DNA from: Variovorax sp. 54
GTDB lineage: Bacteria > Pseudomonadota > Gammaproteobacteria > Burkholderiales > Burkholderiaceae_C
Reading direction: 5' to 3'
Length of the DNA: 64,000 bases
Assembly: GCF_002754375.1 (NCBI RefSeq)
Contig: NZ_PEFF01000001.1
Coordinates: forward strand, 310,001-374,000
Position numbers and translations under genes: made by a program. Below the pieces are notes generated by a model. The model searched no databases and was not told where the DNA came from. It was given only the letters and a program-made list of their open reading frames with translations. Within the stretch, counting starts at the first letter, position 1. Every line of letters begins with the position of its first letter. Shown here one piece after another: positions 8,466 through 16,574 of the stretch.

Positions 8466-8560
8466 CGATACGAACGAGTGCTTCGTCCTCGTCGCGGCCT
8501 CGTCGCCACGATTTCGTTGCACCGGCGCCTCGGAGTTTTTGGAAGCCCAAAAAACCACGC

Positions 8561-8566
8561 TATAAT
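8561..8566 (+). promoter_or_regulatory. -10 box of the first tRNA-Asn
   Basis: A perfect TATAAT lies 11 bases before the first base of the tRNA. The sequence after it (AAGGCTTGTTCC) is repeated before the second tRNA copy. No convincing -35 was found. Confidence 0.7.
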
Positions 8567-8577
8567 CTAAGGCTTGT

Positions 8578-8653
8578 TCCTCGATAGCTCAGTTGGTAGA
8601 GCGCCGGACTGTTAATCCGTAGGTCCCTGGTTCGAGCCCAGGTCGAGGAGCCA
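8578..8653 (+). tRNA. tRNA-Asn (GTT)
   Basis: A 76-base cloverleaf with encoded CCA. The acceptor stem is TCCTCGA/TCGAGGA, the D loop AGCTCAGTTGGTAGAGC, the anticodon loop CTGTTAA with anticodon GTT at 8611-8613, and the T arm CTGGTTCGAGCCCAG. It is identical to the second copy at 8842-8917. Confidence 0.98.
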
Positions 8654-8676
8654 GAACAAAGCCGCAAGGCCTCTGG

Positions 8677-8709
8677 AAGGCCCGCTACTCACAAGGTAGC
8701 GGGCCTTTT
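8677..8709 (+). terminator. Rho-independent terminator of the first tRNA-Asn
   Basis: AAGGCCCGCTAC pairs with GTAGCGGGCCTT around a TCACAAG loop, followed by TTTTCATTT. It lies 23 bases after the tRNA. Confidence 0.9.
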
Positions 8710-8824
8710 CATTTGTGAGACGACAGTCGGACGAAGACGCGAGTGAAGCGATAAAAGAAATCGCATTGCGCACTTCGATTGTCAAAAATTGGTGGTCGCC
8801 GTTCAGAACGGCGATTCCATTGAA

Positions 8825-8830
8825 TATAAT
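8825..8830 (+). promoter_or_regulatory. -10 box of the second tRNA-Asn
   Basis: TATAAT lies 11 bases before the tRNA in the same relation as in the first copy, after an AT-rich stretch (ATTGAATATAATTG). Confidence 0.7.
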
Positions 8831-8841
8831 TGAAGGCTTGT

Positions 8842-8917
8842 TCCTCGATAGCTCAGTTGGTAGAGCGCCGGACTGTTAATCCGTAGGTCCCTGGTTCGAG
8901 CCCAGGTCGAGGAGCCA
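8842..8917 (+). tRNA. tRNA-Asn (GTT), second copy
   Basis: Identical in all 76 bases, including encoded CCA, to the tRNA at 8578-8653. It has its own -10 box and terminator, so the two copies look like separate transcription units made by a local duplication. Confidence 0.98.
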
Positions 8918-8927
8918 CCATTTGCTG

Positions 8928-8960
8928 AAGGCCCGTTACTCACAAGGTAACGGGCCTTTT
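8928..8960 (+). terminator. Rho-independent terminator of the second tRNA-Asn
   Basis: AAGGCCCGTTAC pairs with GTAACGGGCCTT around TCACAAG, followed by a T run. Compared with the first terminator it carries a compensated base-pair change (CG to TA), which supports a functional stem. Confidence 0.9.
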
Positions 8961-9157
8961 CGCTTTCTGCGCCACACATCGGCCGCCGTTGCGCGGCACG
9001 CGGGCCTGTCCGACACGGACGCCTCGCCCTGCGTGCAAAACTCCCTCTTTGTTAACAACTTCTGCGGCCCCGCCCAGGACAACCCCGTGCACGCGATCCG
9101 CCGGTCGGGCGTTGTTCGGGTTCAGTCACTCATAACAAACAACCAAAGGGCATCACG

Positions 9158-9601
9158 ATGAAACTCACACGCCTTCTTCTGGCCGCCGCCGTGGCCGCTG
9201 CCACCTTGCCCGCCGTGGCACAGGTTTCCGTCAACATCAACGTGCCCGGCCTGATCCAGGTCGCGCCGCCCGCGCCGCGCTACGAACCCGCGCCGCGGCC
9301 GCGTGGCGGCCAGGTCTGGGTGCCCGGCCATTGGCAATGGAACGATCGCGCCTACGCATGGCGCCCCGGCTACTACGTGGCCGCCCGCCCCGACTACGCC
9401 TACGCCCCGGGTGGCTGGGTGCGTGCCGACGGCGGCTGGCGCTGGCGCGAAGGCGACTGGCGCCGCGCCGAGCGCCGTGAGGAGCGCCGCGAAGACCGCC
9501 ACCACCGCCATGACCGCGACCACGACCGCTACGACCATGACGACGATCACCGCGGCGGCGGCCACTGCCCGCCCGGCCAGGCGAAAAAGGGACGCTGCTG
9601 A
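9158..9601 (+). CDS. Exported YXWGXW/WXXGXW-repeat protein
   Basis: A 147-residue secreted or outer-membrane-associated small protein of unknown function. It has a clean signal peptide (cleavage after PAVA, residue 21) and then WXXGXW-type repeats: WVPGHWQW, WRPGYYVA and WVRADGGWRWREGDW. The tail is strongly charged and His/Asp/Arg-rich (HHRHDRDHDRYDHDDDH), ending in CPPGQAKKGRC. The His/Asp tail could bind metal, but that is a guess. AAAGGG precedes the ATG at 9158 by 7 bases. It converges on the DUF11 gene that ends at 9635. Confidence 0.85.
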   Translation: MKLTRLLLAAAVAAATLPAVAQVSVNINVPGLIQVAPPAPRYEPAPRPRGGQVWVPGHWQWNDRAYAWRPGYYVAARPDYAYAPGGWVRADGGWRWREGDWRRAERREERREDRHHRHDRDHDRYDHDDDHRGGGHCPPGQAKKGRC

Positions 9602-9607
9602 TCGCGG

Positions 9608-9628
9608 CGCCTTCCCTTCCGGAAGGCG
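9608..9628. terminator. Hairpin between convergent genes
   Basis: CGCCTTCC and GGAAGGCG form an 8-bp stem with a 5-base loop in the 33-base gap between the WXXGXW gene and the DUF11 gene. No T run follows on either strand, so termination is uncertain. A degenerate hairpin sits at the matching place after the paralogous gene, near 12728-12746. Confidence 0.45.
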
Positions 9629-9634
9629 GTTCCG

Positions 9635-12586
9635 TCAGTTCACCGTGACCCGGAAGCGCACGGCGCCCGTGCCGCCGGGCGCCAGCTGCCCGGTGAACTT
9701 CCAGTCCATGCTCCCCACCCCGCCAACCGCCTGTGTCGCCGTGCACAGCACCGAGGGTGCAGGCACGGGGTTCGCCGGCGTGTTTTTCGCGCATGCCGTC
9801 AGCGTGGCCGGGGGCGTATCCGCCTCCGAACCGGCAAAGCTCGTGTAGACCGGCGTCGCATCGTTCAACGTCAGATTGCTGATCGGCGTCGCGCCGTTGT
9901 TCGTGTACGTGATGCGGTACTCCAGCGTCTCGCCCGACTTGGCCAGGTTGTTGAGCCCAAAGGCGCCGTCCTGCGTCACGTTGCGCACTTCCTTCTTGAG
10001 CTCCAGCGCCATGATCGACATCGTCGTGGTGTCGTGCACCGCAAAGCTCGCGTTCAGGCCAGGCGACGCATTCGTGAACACGAAGTTGGCCTGCACCGTC
10101 GCATCGTTGCGATGGCCGTCCGTTGCGCTGCCCGGGACGAAGGTCTGCAGCACGACACAGACGTTCTGCCCGGCCGTCACGGTCATTGCCACCGCGGGCG
10201 GGTAGAGCACCGCTGCGCCGGCTTGCGGCACGCCGGTGCAACCCGGGTCGGCAAGAACTCTGGCGCTCCAGCCCTCCACTGGTGGCGTGGCGACCTGGCT
10301 CACGATGTCGAAGCTCACCGAACCGCCGGTTTGCGCCGTGAAGATGTGCGCGTGGTTGACGTTGCCGCCAGACACGCCTCCCTTGACGCTGTCCGCCCCG
10401 AAGGTGTTGAAGGGAACATCGCCAAAGTTCAAGCCGGTGCTGCTCGCGCCATTCCATGAGAACGCCATGCGATCCGGGGTGCCCGCCGCCGTGCGCGTGT
10501 AGGTGTACGCCTTGCCCCCGCTGCTGGTGCTGGCGCCCGAGGGCAACTGCGTGGCGCCGACAGAGGCGCCCGTCGAGAGGTAGCCGGCGGGTGTCGATTC
10601 TTCGACGCACAAGGCCGCCCCCATGGCCATCGAAGACGGCACGGGCAGGCTGTAGTTGCCCAGGCCATCCGTGGTGGCTGTGGAAAAAATGGCCGCGGCA
10701 CAGTCGGTCAGCCGCACGGCCACGCCATCGAGTCCCTTCTCCCCGCCATTCACCAGACCGTCGTTCGGTACGCCCGAACCGAAGCCGTTGTCGTTGAAAA
10801 CCCGTCCCGCCAGCGCGAAGCCCACGCTGTTGACGAAGGTGCATTGAATGTCGGCGCCCGCCACCATGCGGGCAGCCGGAATTTCCAGCACATTCCCCGT
10901 CAGCGTGCCGAAGGTGAGCGCAGACGTGGCGCTGGCCACATCGACACAACTGGCGCTCACCGGGTTCGCTGGCCAGCCGGCCGGAGAAGACTCGGTGATG
11001 CTCGCCCCCACACCGGCCGTTCCAACAATCCCGGGCGCTCCCGTGGCGGACGTTGCGCCTGCCACGACGATGGAGTCGCTGGCCTTGCTCAGGCCGGCCA
11101 ACGCGAAGCTGAACAAGCTGCTCCCGGTGCCGCTGGCAACGCGCTTGACGATCTGGACCTTCGGGACGCTCAAGATCACCCGGACCGGCACGGTGGTGGC
11201 ATCGCAGATTTCCCCCGCCGCCGACGTGCAGCTCGGGTCGCCACCTCCGCTCAGGTTGACCGTGTTCGTGCCGCCGGTGGCCCCCACGGCCGTTGCCGCG
11301 ACGTTGACAGGAATCCTCAGGGAGAGAACCCCCGGCGTGACGCCGATGCCGATGCTGCACCCCCCCGCGCTGGAGCCCGCCGAAAGGCAACCCGTCAAAA
11401 CAGCCCCTGTGGTCGTCCCGGCATTCAGCGTCGGTGCGCCGGCCAGCGTGATGCCCACCGGCAAGGTGTCCGCCAACGTGATCGGCGCCGTGGTCGCGGC
11501 CGTCGACACGGTGATCTCCACGGTATAGAACTGGTTCGACGCGCCCACCAGCAGCGGATTCGCGCTTGCGCTTTTCTTCGTGGCGATGGCTGGCAGCGGG
11601 TCGACCAAGGTCGTCACCGAACTCCTGCATGCACCTGCGTCGATGCATGCGGCGTCCCCTCCTCCGCTCGCGGTGGCCGTGTTGGCCACGCTCGGTACCG
11701 CGAAAGGCAGCGGCGTCACAGGAATGTCGAACGACTTCGATCCAAGCGAACCGGCAGGGACAGTGCATGTCACCACCTGGCCCGACTTCGTACAGCCGGC
11801 AGGCACCGTGCCAACGGTCAAGGTCGCGGGAATGCTGTCACTGATGGTGGTGACGGCCGTTGTCGCCACGCTGTTGGTGCTGCTCAGCGTCAGCCTGTAG
11901 GTGGCCGGTTTGCCTACCGTGAAGCGGGCCGGGCTGGCTGTCTTGCTCAGTGCCAATTGAGGGGGAGGGGTCGAAAAGCAGAGCCTGTAGGCGGCCCCAT
12001 CTGAGACCCCGCTCACGATTTCATGCGTCAGCGTGACGGAAGACACGGCCGCAGCCGAGATGCGCGCTCGGGCAGTACCGTCCGGGCTAGTCGCTCCCAG
12101 AATGTCGCCGGGTTCAACGATTGAAGTGACGCTCCCCCCCAAAATCGGAGATGGCGTCGTCACGCTTGCGGCGGTGAACGGGTAATGCTGGCCATCGACG
12201 CTCGTCACGACCTTTTCGCACCCGGAACTGAGGCAGCCCAAACTACCGACATCAAAGTAGACCTGAGATACAGGCACTGAGAATTTGAAAGTGCAGGACT
12301 CCGTGACGCCGTCGTTCCCGAGAGTGACGGGAAAGCGTGGGTCGCATCCGCTGCCCGCCGTCGAGAAAATGACGCCGCCATACACCGTCGATGGCGAGCC
12401 CGGATTCACACAAAAATCTGCAGCGATGGCCGGCACCCCGGCCAGCAGCAGCATCGCCACCAAGACGCTGCTGTGTCGCAAGGCACGACAAAAGGCCCCC
12501 GCACGCCGCGCGAGCGCCACGGCCCCCATGCACGCAAGCTTGCCCCGAGGCGCAACGGCGCTCTCGATCCAATCAGTTCTTCTCAT
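9635..12586 (-). CDS. Exported DUF11/SdrD-B-like repeat protein (paralogue A)
   Basis: A 983-residue exported protein with a long signal peptide ending in AGVPAIAA (about residue 57). In order: a unique Cys-containing N-terminal domain (about 58-190, with SCTFKFSVPVS and GCEKVVTSVDGQHYPF); two DUF11-type Ig-like repeats (ALSKTASPARFTVGKPATY and ATKKSASANPLLVG); a prealbumin-like module beginning VQIVKRVASGTGSS; an SdrD-B-like domain (GRVFNDNGFGSGVPNDG); a lectin-like stretch; and a last DUF11 repeat (LELKKEVRNVTQ, YRITYTNNGATPISNLTL). No sortase motif, lipobox or C-terminal membrane anchor is seen. The ATG at 12586 is within a GATGAGAAGAACTGA sequence shared with the next paralogue. Function is unknown; a surface or matrix role is inferred. 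Confidence 0.85.
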   Translation of the reverse strand: MRRTDWIESAVAPRGKLACMGAVALARRAGAFCRALRHSSVLVAMLLLAGVPAIAADFCVNPGSPSTVYGGVIFSTAGSGCDPRFPVTLGNDGVTESCTFKFSVPVSQVYFDVGSLGCLSSGCEKVVTSVDGQHYPFTAASVTTPSPILGGSVTSIVEPGDILGATSPDGTARARISAAAVSSVTLTHEIVSGVSDGAAYRLCFSTPPPQLALSKTASPARFTVGKPATYRLTLSSTNSVATTAVTTISDSIPATLTVGTVPAGCTKSGQVVTCTVPAGSLGSKSFDIPVTPLPFAVPSVANTATASGGGDAACIDAGACRSSVTTLVDPLPAIATKKSASANPLLVGASNQFYTVEITVSTAATTAPITLADTLPVGITLAGAPTLNAGTTTGAVLTGCLSAGSSAGGCSIGIGVTPGVLSLRIPVNVAATAVGATGGTNTVNLSGGGDPSCTSAAGEICDATTVPVRVILSVPKVQIVKRVASGTGSSLFSFALAGLSKASDSIVVAGATSATGAPGIVGTAGVGASITESSPAGWPANPVSASCVDVASATSALTFGTLTGNVLEIPAARMVAGADIQCTFVNSVGFALAGRVFNDNGFGSGVPNDGLVNGGEKGLDGVAVRLTDCAAAIFSTATTDGLGNYSLPVPSSMAMGAALCVEESTPAGYLSTGASVGATQLPSGASTSSGGKAYTYTRTAAGTPDRMAFSWNGASSTGLNFGDVPFNTFGADSVKGGVSGGNVNHAHIFTAQTGGSVSFDIVSQVATPPVEGWSARVLADPGCTGVPQAGAAVLYPPAVAMTVTAGQNVCVVLQTFVPGSATDGHRNDATVQANFVFTNASPGLNASFAVHDTTTMSIMALELKKEVRNVTQDGAFGLNNLAKSGETLEYRITYTNNGATPISNLTLNDATPVYTSFAGSEADTPPATLTACAKNTPANPVPAPSVLCTATQAVGGVGSMDWKFTGQLAPGGTGAVRFRVTVN

Positions 12587-12747
12587 CGTCTTCACCGTCA
12601 AGGTTCTGGCTGCCGAGGTGACAGCAACGCCAACTGCGAAGGATTCTTCGGTCGGCCCCCTTCGCTTTGGCCGTTGCCCGCTCGGACGAGCGGAAAAGAG
12701 ATGTTGCTGATCGATCGCCGTGGCGTTCCTGCCGCCAGGCGCCCCGG
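12587..12747. other. Duplication scar between the two DUF11 paralogues
   Basis: This short stretch holds no gene but resembles pieces of its neighbours. On the plus strand, 12675-12713 (TGCCCGCTCGGACGAGCGGA and on to GATGTTGCTGATCG) looks like a decayed copy of the 3' end of the WXXGXW gene at 9565-9605. On the minus strand the frame leading into the paralogue A start reads NLDGEDDEKN then stop, matching the DDEKN end of the 2127-residue gene at 16555. Both point to a tandem duplication that carried flanking sequence along. Confidence 0.55.
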
Positions 12748-15700
12748 TCAGTTCACCGTCACCCTGAAAAGCACCGCGCCCGTACCGCCGGGCACGAGTT
12801 GCCCGGTGAACTTCCAGTCGAGCGCGCCCGCGCCACCTGCCGCCTGCGTTACCGCGCAGGCCACCGAGGGCGCAGGCACGGGGTTGGCGGGCGTGTTCTT
12901 CGCACATGCCGTCAGCGTGGTCGGTGTCGTGTCCACCTGCGAACCGGCAAAGCCCGTGTAGACCGGTGTGGTGTCGTTCAGTGTCAGGTTGCTGATCGGC
13001 GTCGCACCGTTGTTCGTGTACGTGATGCGGTACTCCAGCGTCTCGCCCGACTTGGCCTCGTTGTTGAGTCCGAAGGTGCCGTTCTTCGTCGCGTTGCGCA
13101 CTTCCTTCTTGAGCTCGAGCGCCGTGGTCGACACGGTCGTGGTGTCGTTCACGATGTAGCTCGCGTTCAGTCCGGGCGAAGCGTTCGTGAACACGAAACT
13201 CGCCTGCACCGCGCTCTTGTCGGAATGCCCCGCGAGCGCGTTGCCCGGAATCAATTCCTGCATCACCACGCAGAGGTTCTGCCCTGCCGTCACGGTCGTC
13301 GGCACCGCCGGCGGATAGAGCACCACCGCGCCAGCCTGCAGTGCGCCGGTACAGCCCGGATCGGCATAGATCTTCGCGCTCCAAGCAGTGTTCGCAGGGG
13401 TCGCCACCGCATTGGCGATGCCGAAACTCACCGCGCCACCGGTTTGCGCCACGAAGGTGTGCGCATGGCTGACGCTGCTGCCGGGCGGCCCGCCCCGGGC
13501 GCTGTCGGCACCGAAACGGTTGAGGGCCACGTCGCCGAAATTCAGATCGCCCACGGGGGCGTCGTCCCACGTGAAGGCGACACGGTCCGGCGCACCGTCA
13601 GCCATGCGCGTGTAGGCGTAGGTCTTGCCGCCTTGGTCCACGGCCACACCGGAGGGCAGCCGCGTGCTGCCGACCGACGCGCCCGTAGAGAGATGGCTGG
13701 CCGGCGTCGCCTCCTCGACGCACATGGCGTCGCCACGCAATGTCGAGGTCGGCACCTCCAGCCCGTAGCGGCCGAGCCCGTCGGTCACGGCCGTGGCCAG
13801 AACGCCCGCAGCGCAGTTCGTCAGACGCATCTGAACGCCTGCCAGCCCCGTTTCACCGCCGTTCGGAAGACCGTCGTTCGGCACGCCCGCGCCGTTGCCG
13901 CTGTCTTCGAAGACGCGGCCAGACACGACGAACGCATCGTTGTTGACGAAGGTGCACAGCAGATCCGCGCCGGGCACCATCCAGTCGGCCGGGATCGCCA
14001 GCGTGTTGCCGGTGAGCACGACCGGCGTGCCTGCTGCCCTGGCACCGACCGCCCGGCGCAGCGGCCTGGGAGCGATCGGCGAAGGCGCAATGATGTCCTT
14101 GCTGTCGATGCAGTACGCATCGATGGGGTTCCGGGGCCACCCGGCGGGCGACGTCTCGGAAATGGTTGCTGCCACGCCCACCGTGCCCGTGATGTTCAAG
14201 GCCCCGGTTTCCCTGCCGGCGCCGGTGACCGTGAGGGTGTCGCTGAAGGCGCTCAGACCCGACAGCGCGAAGTGGAAGCGATGGGTTCCCGTGCCGCTGA
14301 CCACCTCCTTGATGATGCGCACCCTCGGATCGCCCGCCTGGACCGCCGTGGCCGGCGTCGTGGCGTCGCAAGGCTCCCCCAGCAGTGCGGTACAGAGCGA
14401 ATCGCCGCCGCCATGCAGGTTCACCGTGTTCGTGCCGGCCTGCGCACCGATGGCCGTGCCATCGACCTGAATGGGAATCCGAATCTCGAGGGTGCCTGGC
14501 ACCACACCCGCGGCCACACTGCAATTGGCGATCAGGGAACCCGTTGCAGGGCAACCGCTCAGGGTACCCGTGGTGCTCCCCGGAAGCAGGGTGGGCGGCC
14601 CGGCGAGCGTGATGCCCGTGGGCAGCATGTCTTCGATGAAGAGCGGCGCCGTGGTCGGCAGGTTCTCCACCTTGACGGCAACCGTGTAGAACTGGCCCGT
14701 CTTCCCGACCAGCAATGGATTGGCGCTGGCCGTCTTCGTGGAGGTGATGGCCAGGGGAAAAGTCACGGGCGTGTTCACCGAGCTCGCACAAGCGTCCACG
14801 CCGTTGCATGTGCCGTCGCCTCCTCCGGTCGCCAACGCGATATTCGTGACGCGCGGCACCGCCGACGCCAGGGGCGTCACGGGAATGACGAACGACACGG
14901 GCAGTGGCGTTCCGGCGGGCACGCGGCAGGTGACATCCTGCAGGACGACAGTGCAACCGGCCGGCAGCGTACCGATGCGCAAGAACGGGGAAACCTCATC
15001 GGTGACGATGGCCTCCTTCGTGGTCGCACCGCCATTGCTGCGCAGCGTGAGGGTGTAGCTCGCCGGCACGCCGACGACAAGGCTGGCTGCGCTGGCGGTC
15101 TTCTCGAGCGTCAGCTTCATCGGCACCACCGGTGTGTCCGGCGTGGTCGCATCGCAGGCTTGTCCCGCGGCGGCCGTACACGCCGGGTCTCCGCCGCCGC
15201 TCAGATTCACCGTGTTCGTGCCGCCGCGCACGCCCACCGCCGACGCGTCGACGCTGACGGGAATCCTGAGGTCGAAGCTGCCTGGGGCGACGCCTTCCGC
15301 CACGCTGCAATCGGCAAGGCTGCCGCCGGTGGCCGGGCACCCGCTCAAAACCCCGGTGGTGGTCCGCGAGATCAAGGTCGGCGCGCCACGCAGCGTGATG
15401 CCCGGGGGCAAGGCGTCCGCCACCGAGAGGGGCGCCGCGGTTGTGGCGTTCGAGACGTTGACGGCAACGGTATAGAACTGGTCTGGCGCTCCCACCACCA
15501 ACGGATTGGCACTCGCTGTCTTTGTCGCGGTGATGATCGACGGAAGGGCCACGGTCGTGTCCACCGTGCTCGCACAGGCCCCCGTGCCGTTGCAGGTGGC
15601 GTCTCCACCACCCGACGCCTTGGCGGTGTTGGTCACGCGGGGCACAGCGGCAAGCAGGGGCGTGACGGGAATGACGAAGGACGTGGACGTCGCCATTCCG

Positions 15701-16574
15701 ACAGGCACCTTGCAACTCACGGTCTGGCCTGCGCGGGTGCAACCTGCCGGCAACAGACCAATGGTGAGCGAGGGCGGGACCTCGTCGGTGATCGTTGTTT
15801 CCGCCGTCGTAGGCAAGCCACTCACGCTGGTCAGCGTCAACGTATAGCTTGCGGGCTGGCCCGCGATCCAGCGGGCCGCGCTGGCTTCTTTCTTGAGCGC
15901 CAACCGGAGTTCTGGTGCGGAGAAGCACACCTGATACCTCGCCCCATTTGGCTCGCCGCGGATTGCCTCGTGCGCGAGCTTGACGGAAGACACAGATGGT
16001 CTCGAAATAAGGGCCCATGCAGAGGCCCCGCGACCTTCCGTGGTGAGGAGTTCTCCTCCCTGAAGGTCGCCGTTCGCATCGATTTGTACCGCCCCAGGGC
16101 CTGTGCCTGCGATCCCCCCCCATCGGGGGCAGGGGTTGTGACCTCCGCCGCAGTGAACGGATAGTGATTTCCGTCGACGGACACCGCGACCTTCTCGCAG
16201 GAAGGGATGGTGCAGTTGGACGCGTAGACCCGAACACTCGGGTTGCTCACAGGCACAGAAAAGTTGAACGTACATGCCTCAGCGCTGTCGTGGAATCCCA
16301 GCCAGAGGTAAGTAGTTCCGTAGACAGTGCTCAAGGCCTCACATTGGCCCTCCATAGTGACAACGACCCCCGCGTAGGTCCCCCGCATCGCTACACAGAC
16401 CTCCGCTGCCATGGCCTGCACACCCATCAGCAGCGAGGTCGCCAGAAAGACGATTCCGCGCAAGGCATGAAAGAAGCGCCCTGTGCGCCGCACAAACGCC
16501 ACGGCGAACGCCCAAACGAGTGGGCAGCGAAGCGCAGCCGCGCACCGCATCGAATCAGTTCTTCTCATCGTCAT
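12748..16574 (-). CDS. Exported DUF11/SdrD-B-like repeat protein (paralogue B), frame broken at a G8 tract
   Basis: A longer paralogue of the neighbouring gene, about 1275 residues if read across one frameshift. Frame 1 starts at 16574 (MTMRRTDS, or 16568) with a signal peptide ending in GVQAMAA and the N-terminal domain up to HYPFTAAEVTTPAPDGGG. It then runs out of homology and stops at 15837. Frame 2 resumes the homology at IAGTGPGAVQIDANGDLQGG and continues to 12748. The switch falls at eight G (16114-16121 on the plus strand as C); one extra G, or two fewer, restores the frame. The body has four DUF11 repeats (two pairs), then prealbumin-like, SdrD-B-like, lectin-like and a final DUF11 module. 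The start overlaps the upstream gene by about 20 bases. It is a phase-variable gene, a recent pseudogene or a sequencing error. Confidence 0.75.
16114..16121 (-). repeat. Homopolymer G8 tract inside a DUF11 gene
   Basis: Eight consecutive G on the coding (minus) strand, followed by ATCGCAGGC. This is the exact place where homology to the paralogue moves from one frame to another. Such tracts are typical sites of slipped-strand mispairing and also of sequencing error. Confidence 0.85.

Noticed and set aside
8922..9161. 79-codon frame overlapping the second tRNA terminator
   Set aside because: It starts at the tRNA 3' side, passes through the terminator and has no family features.
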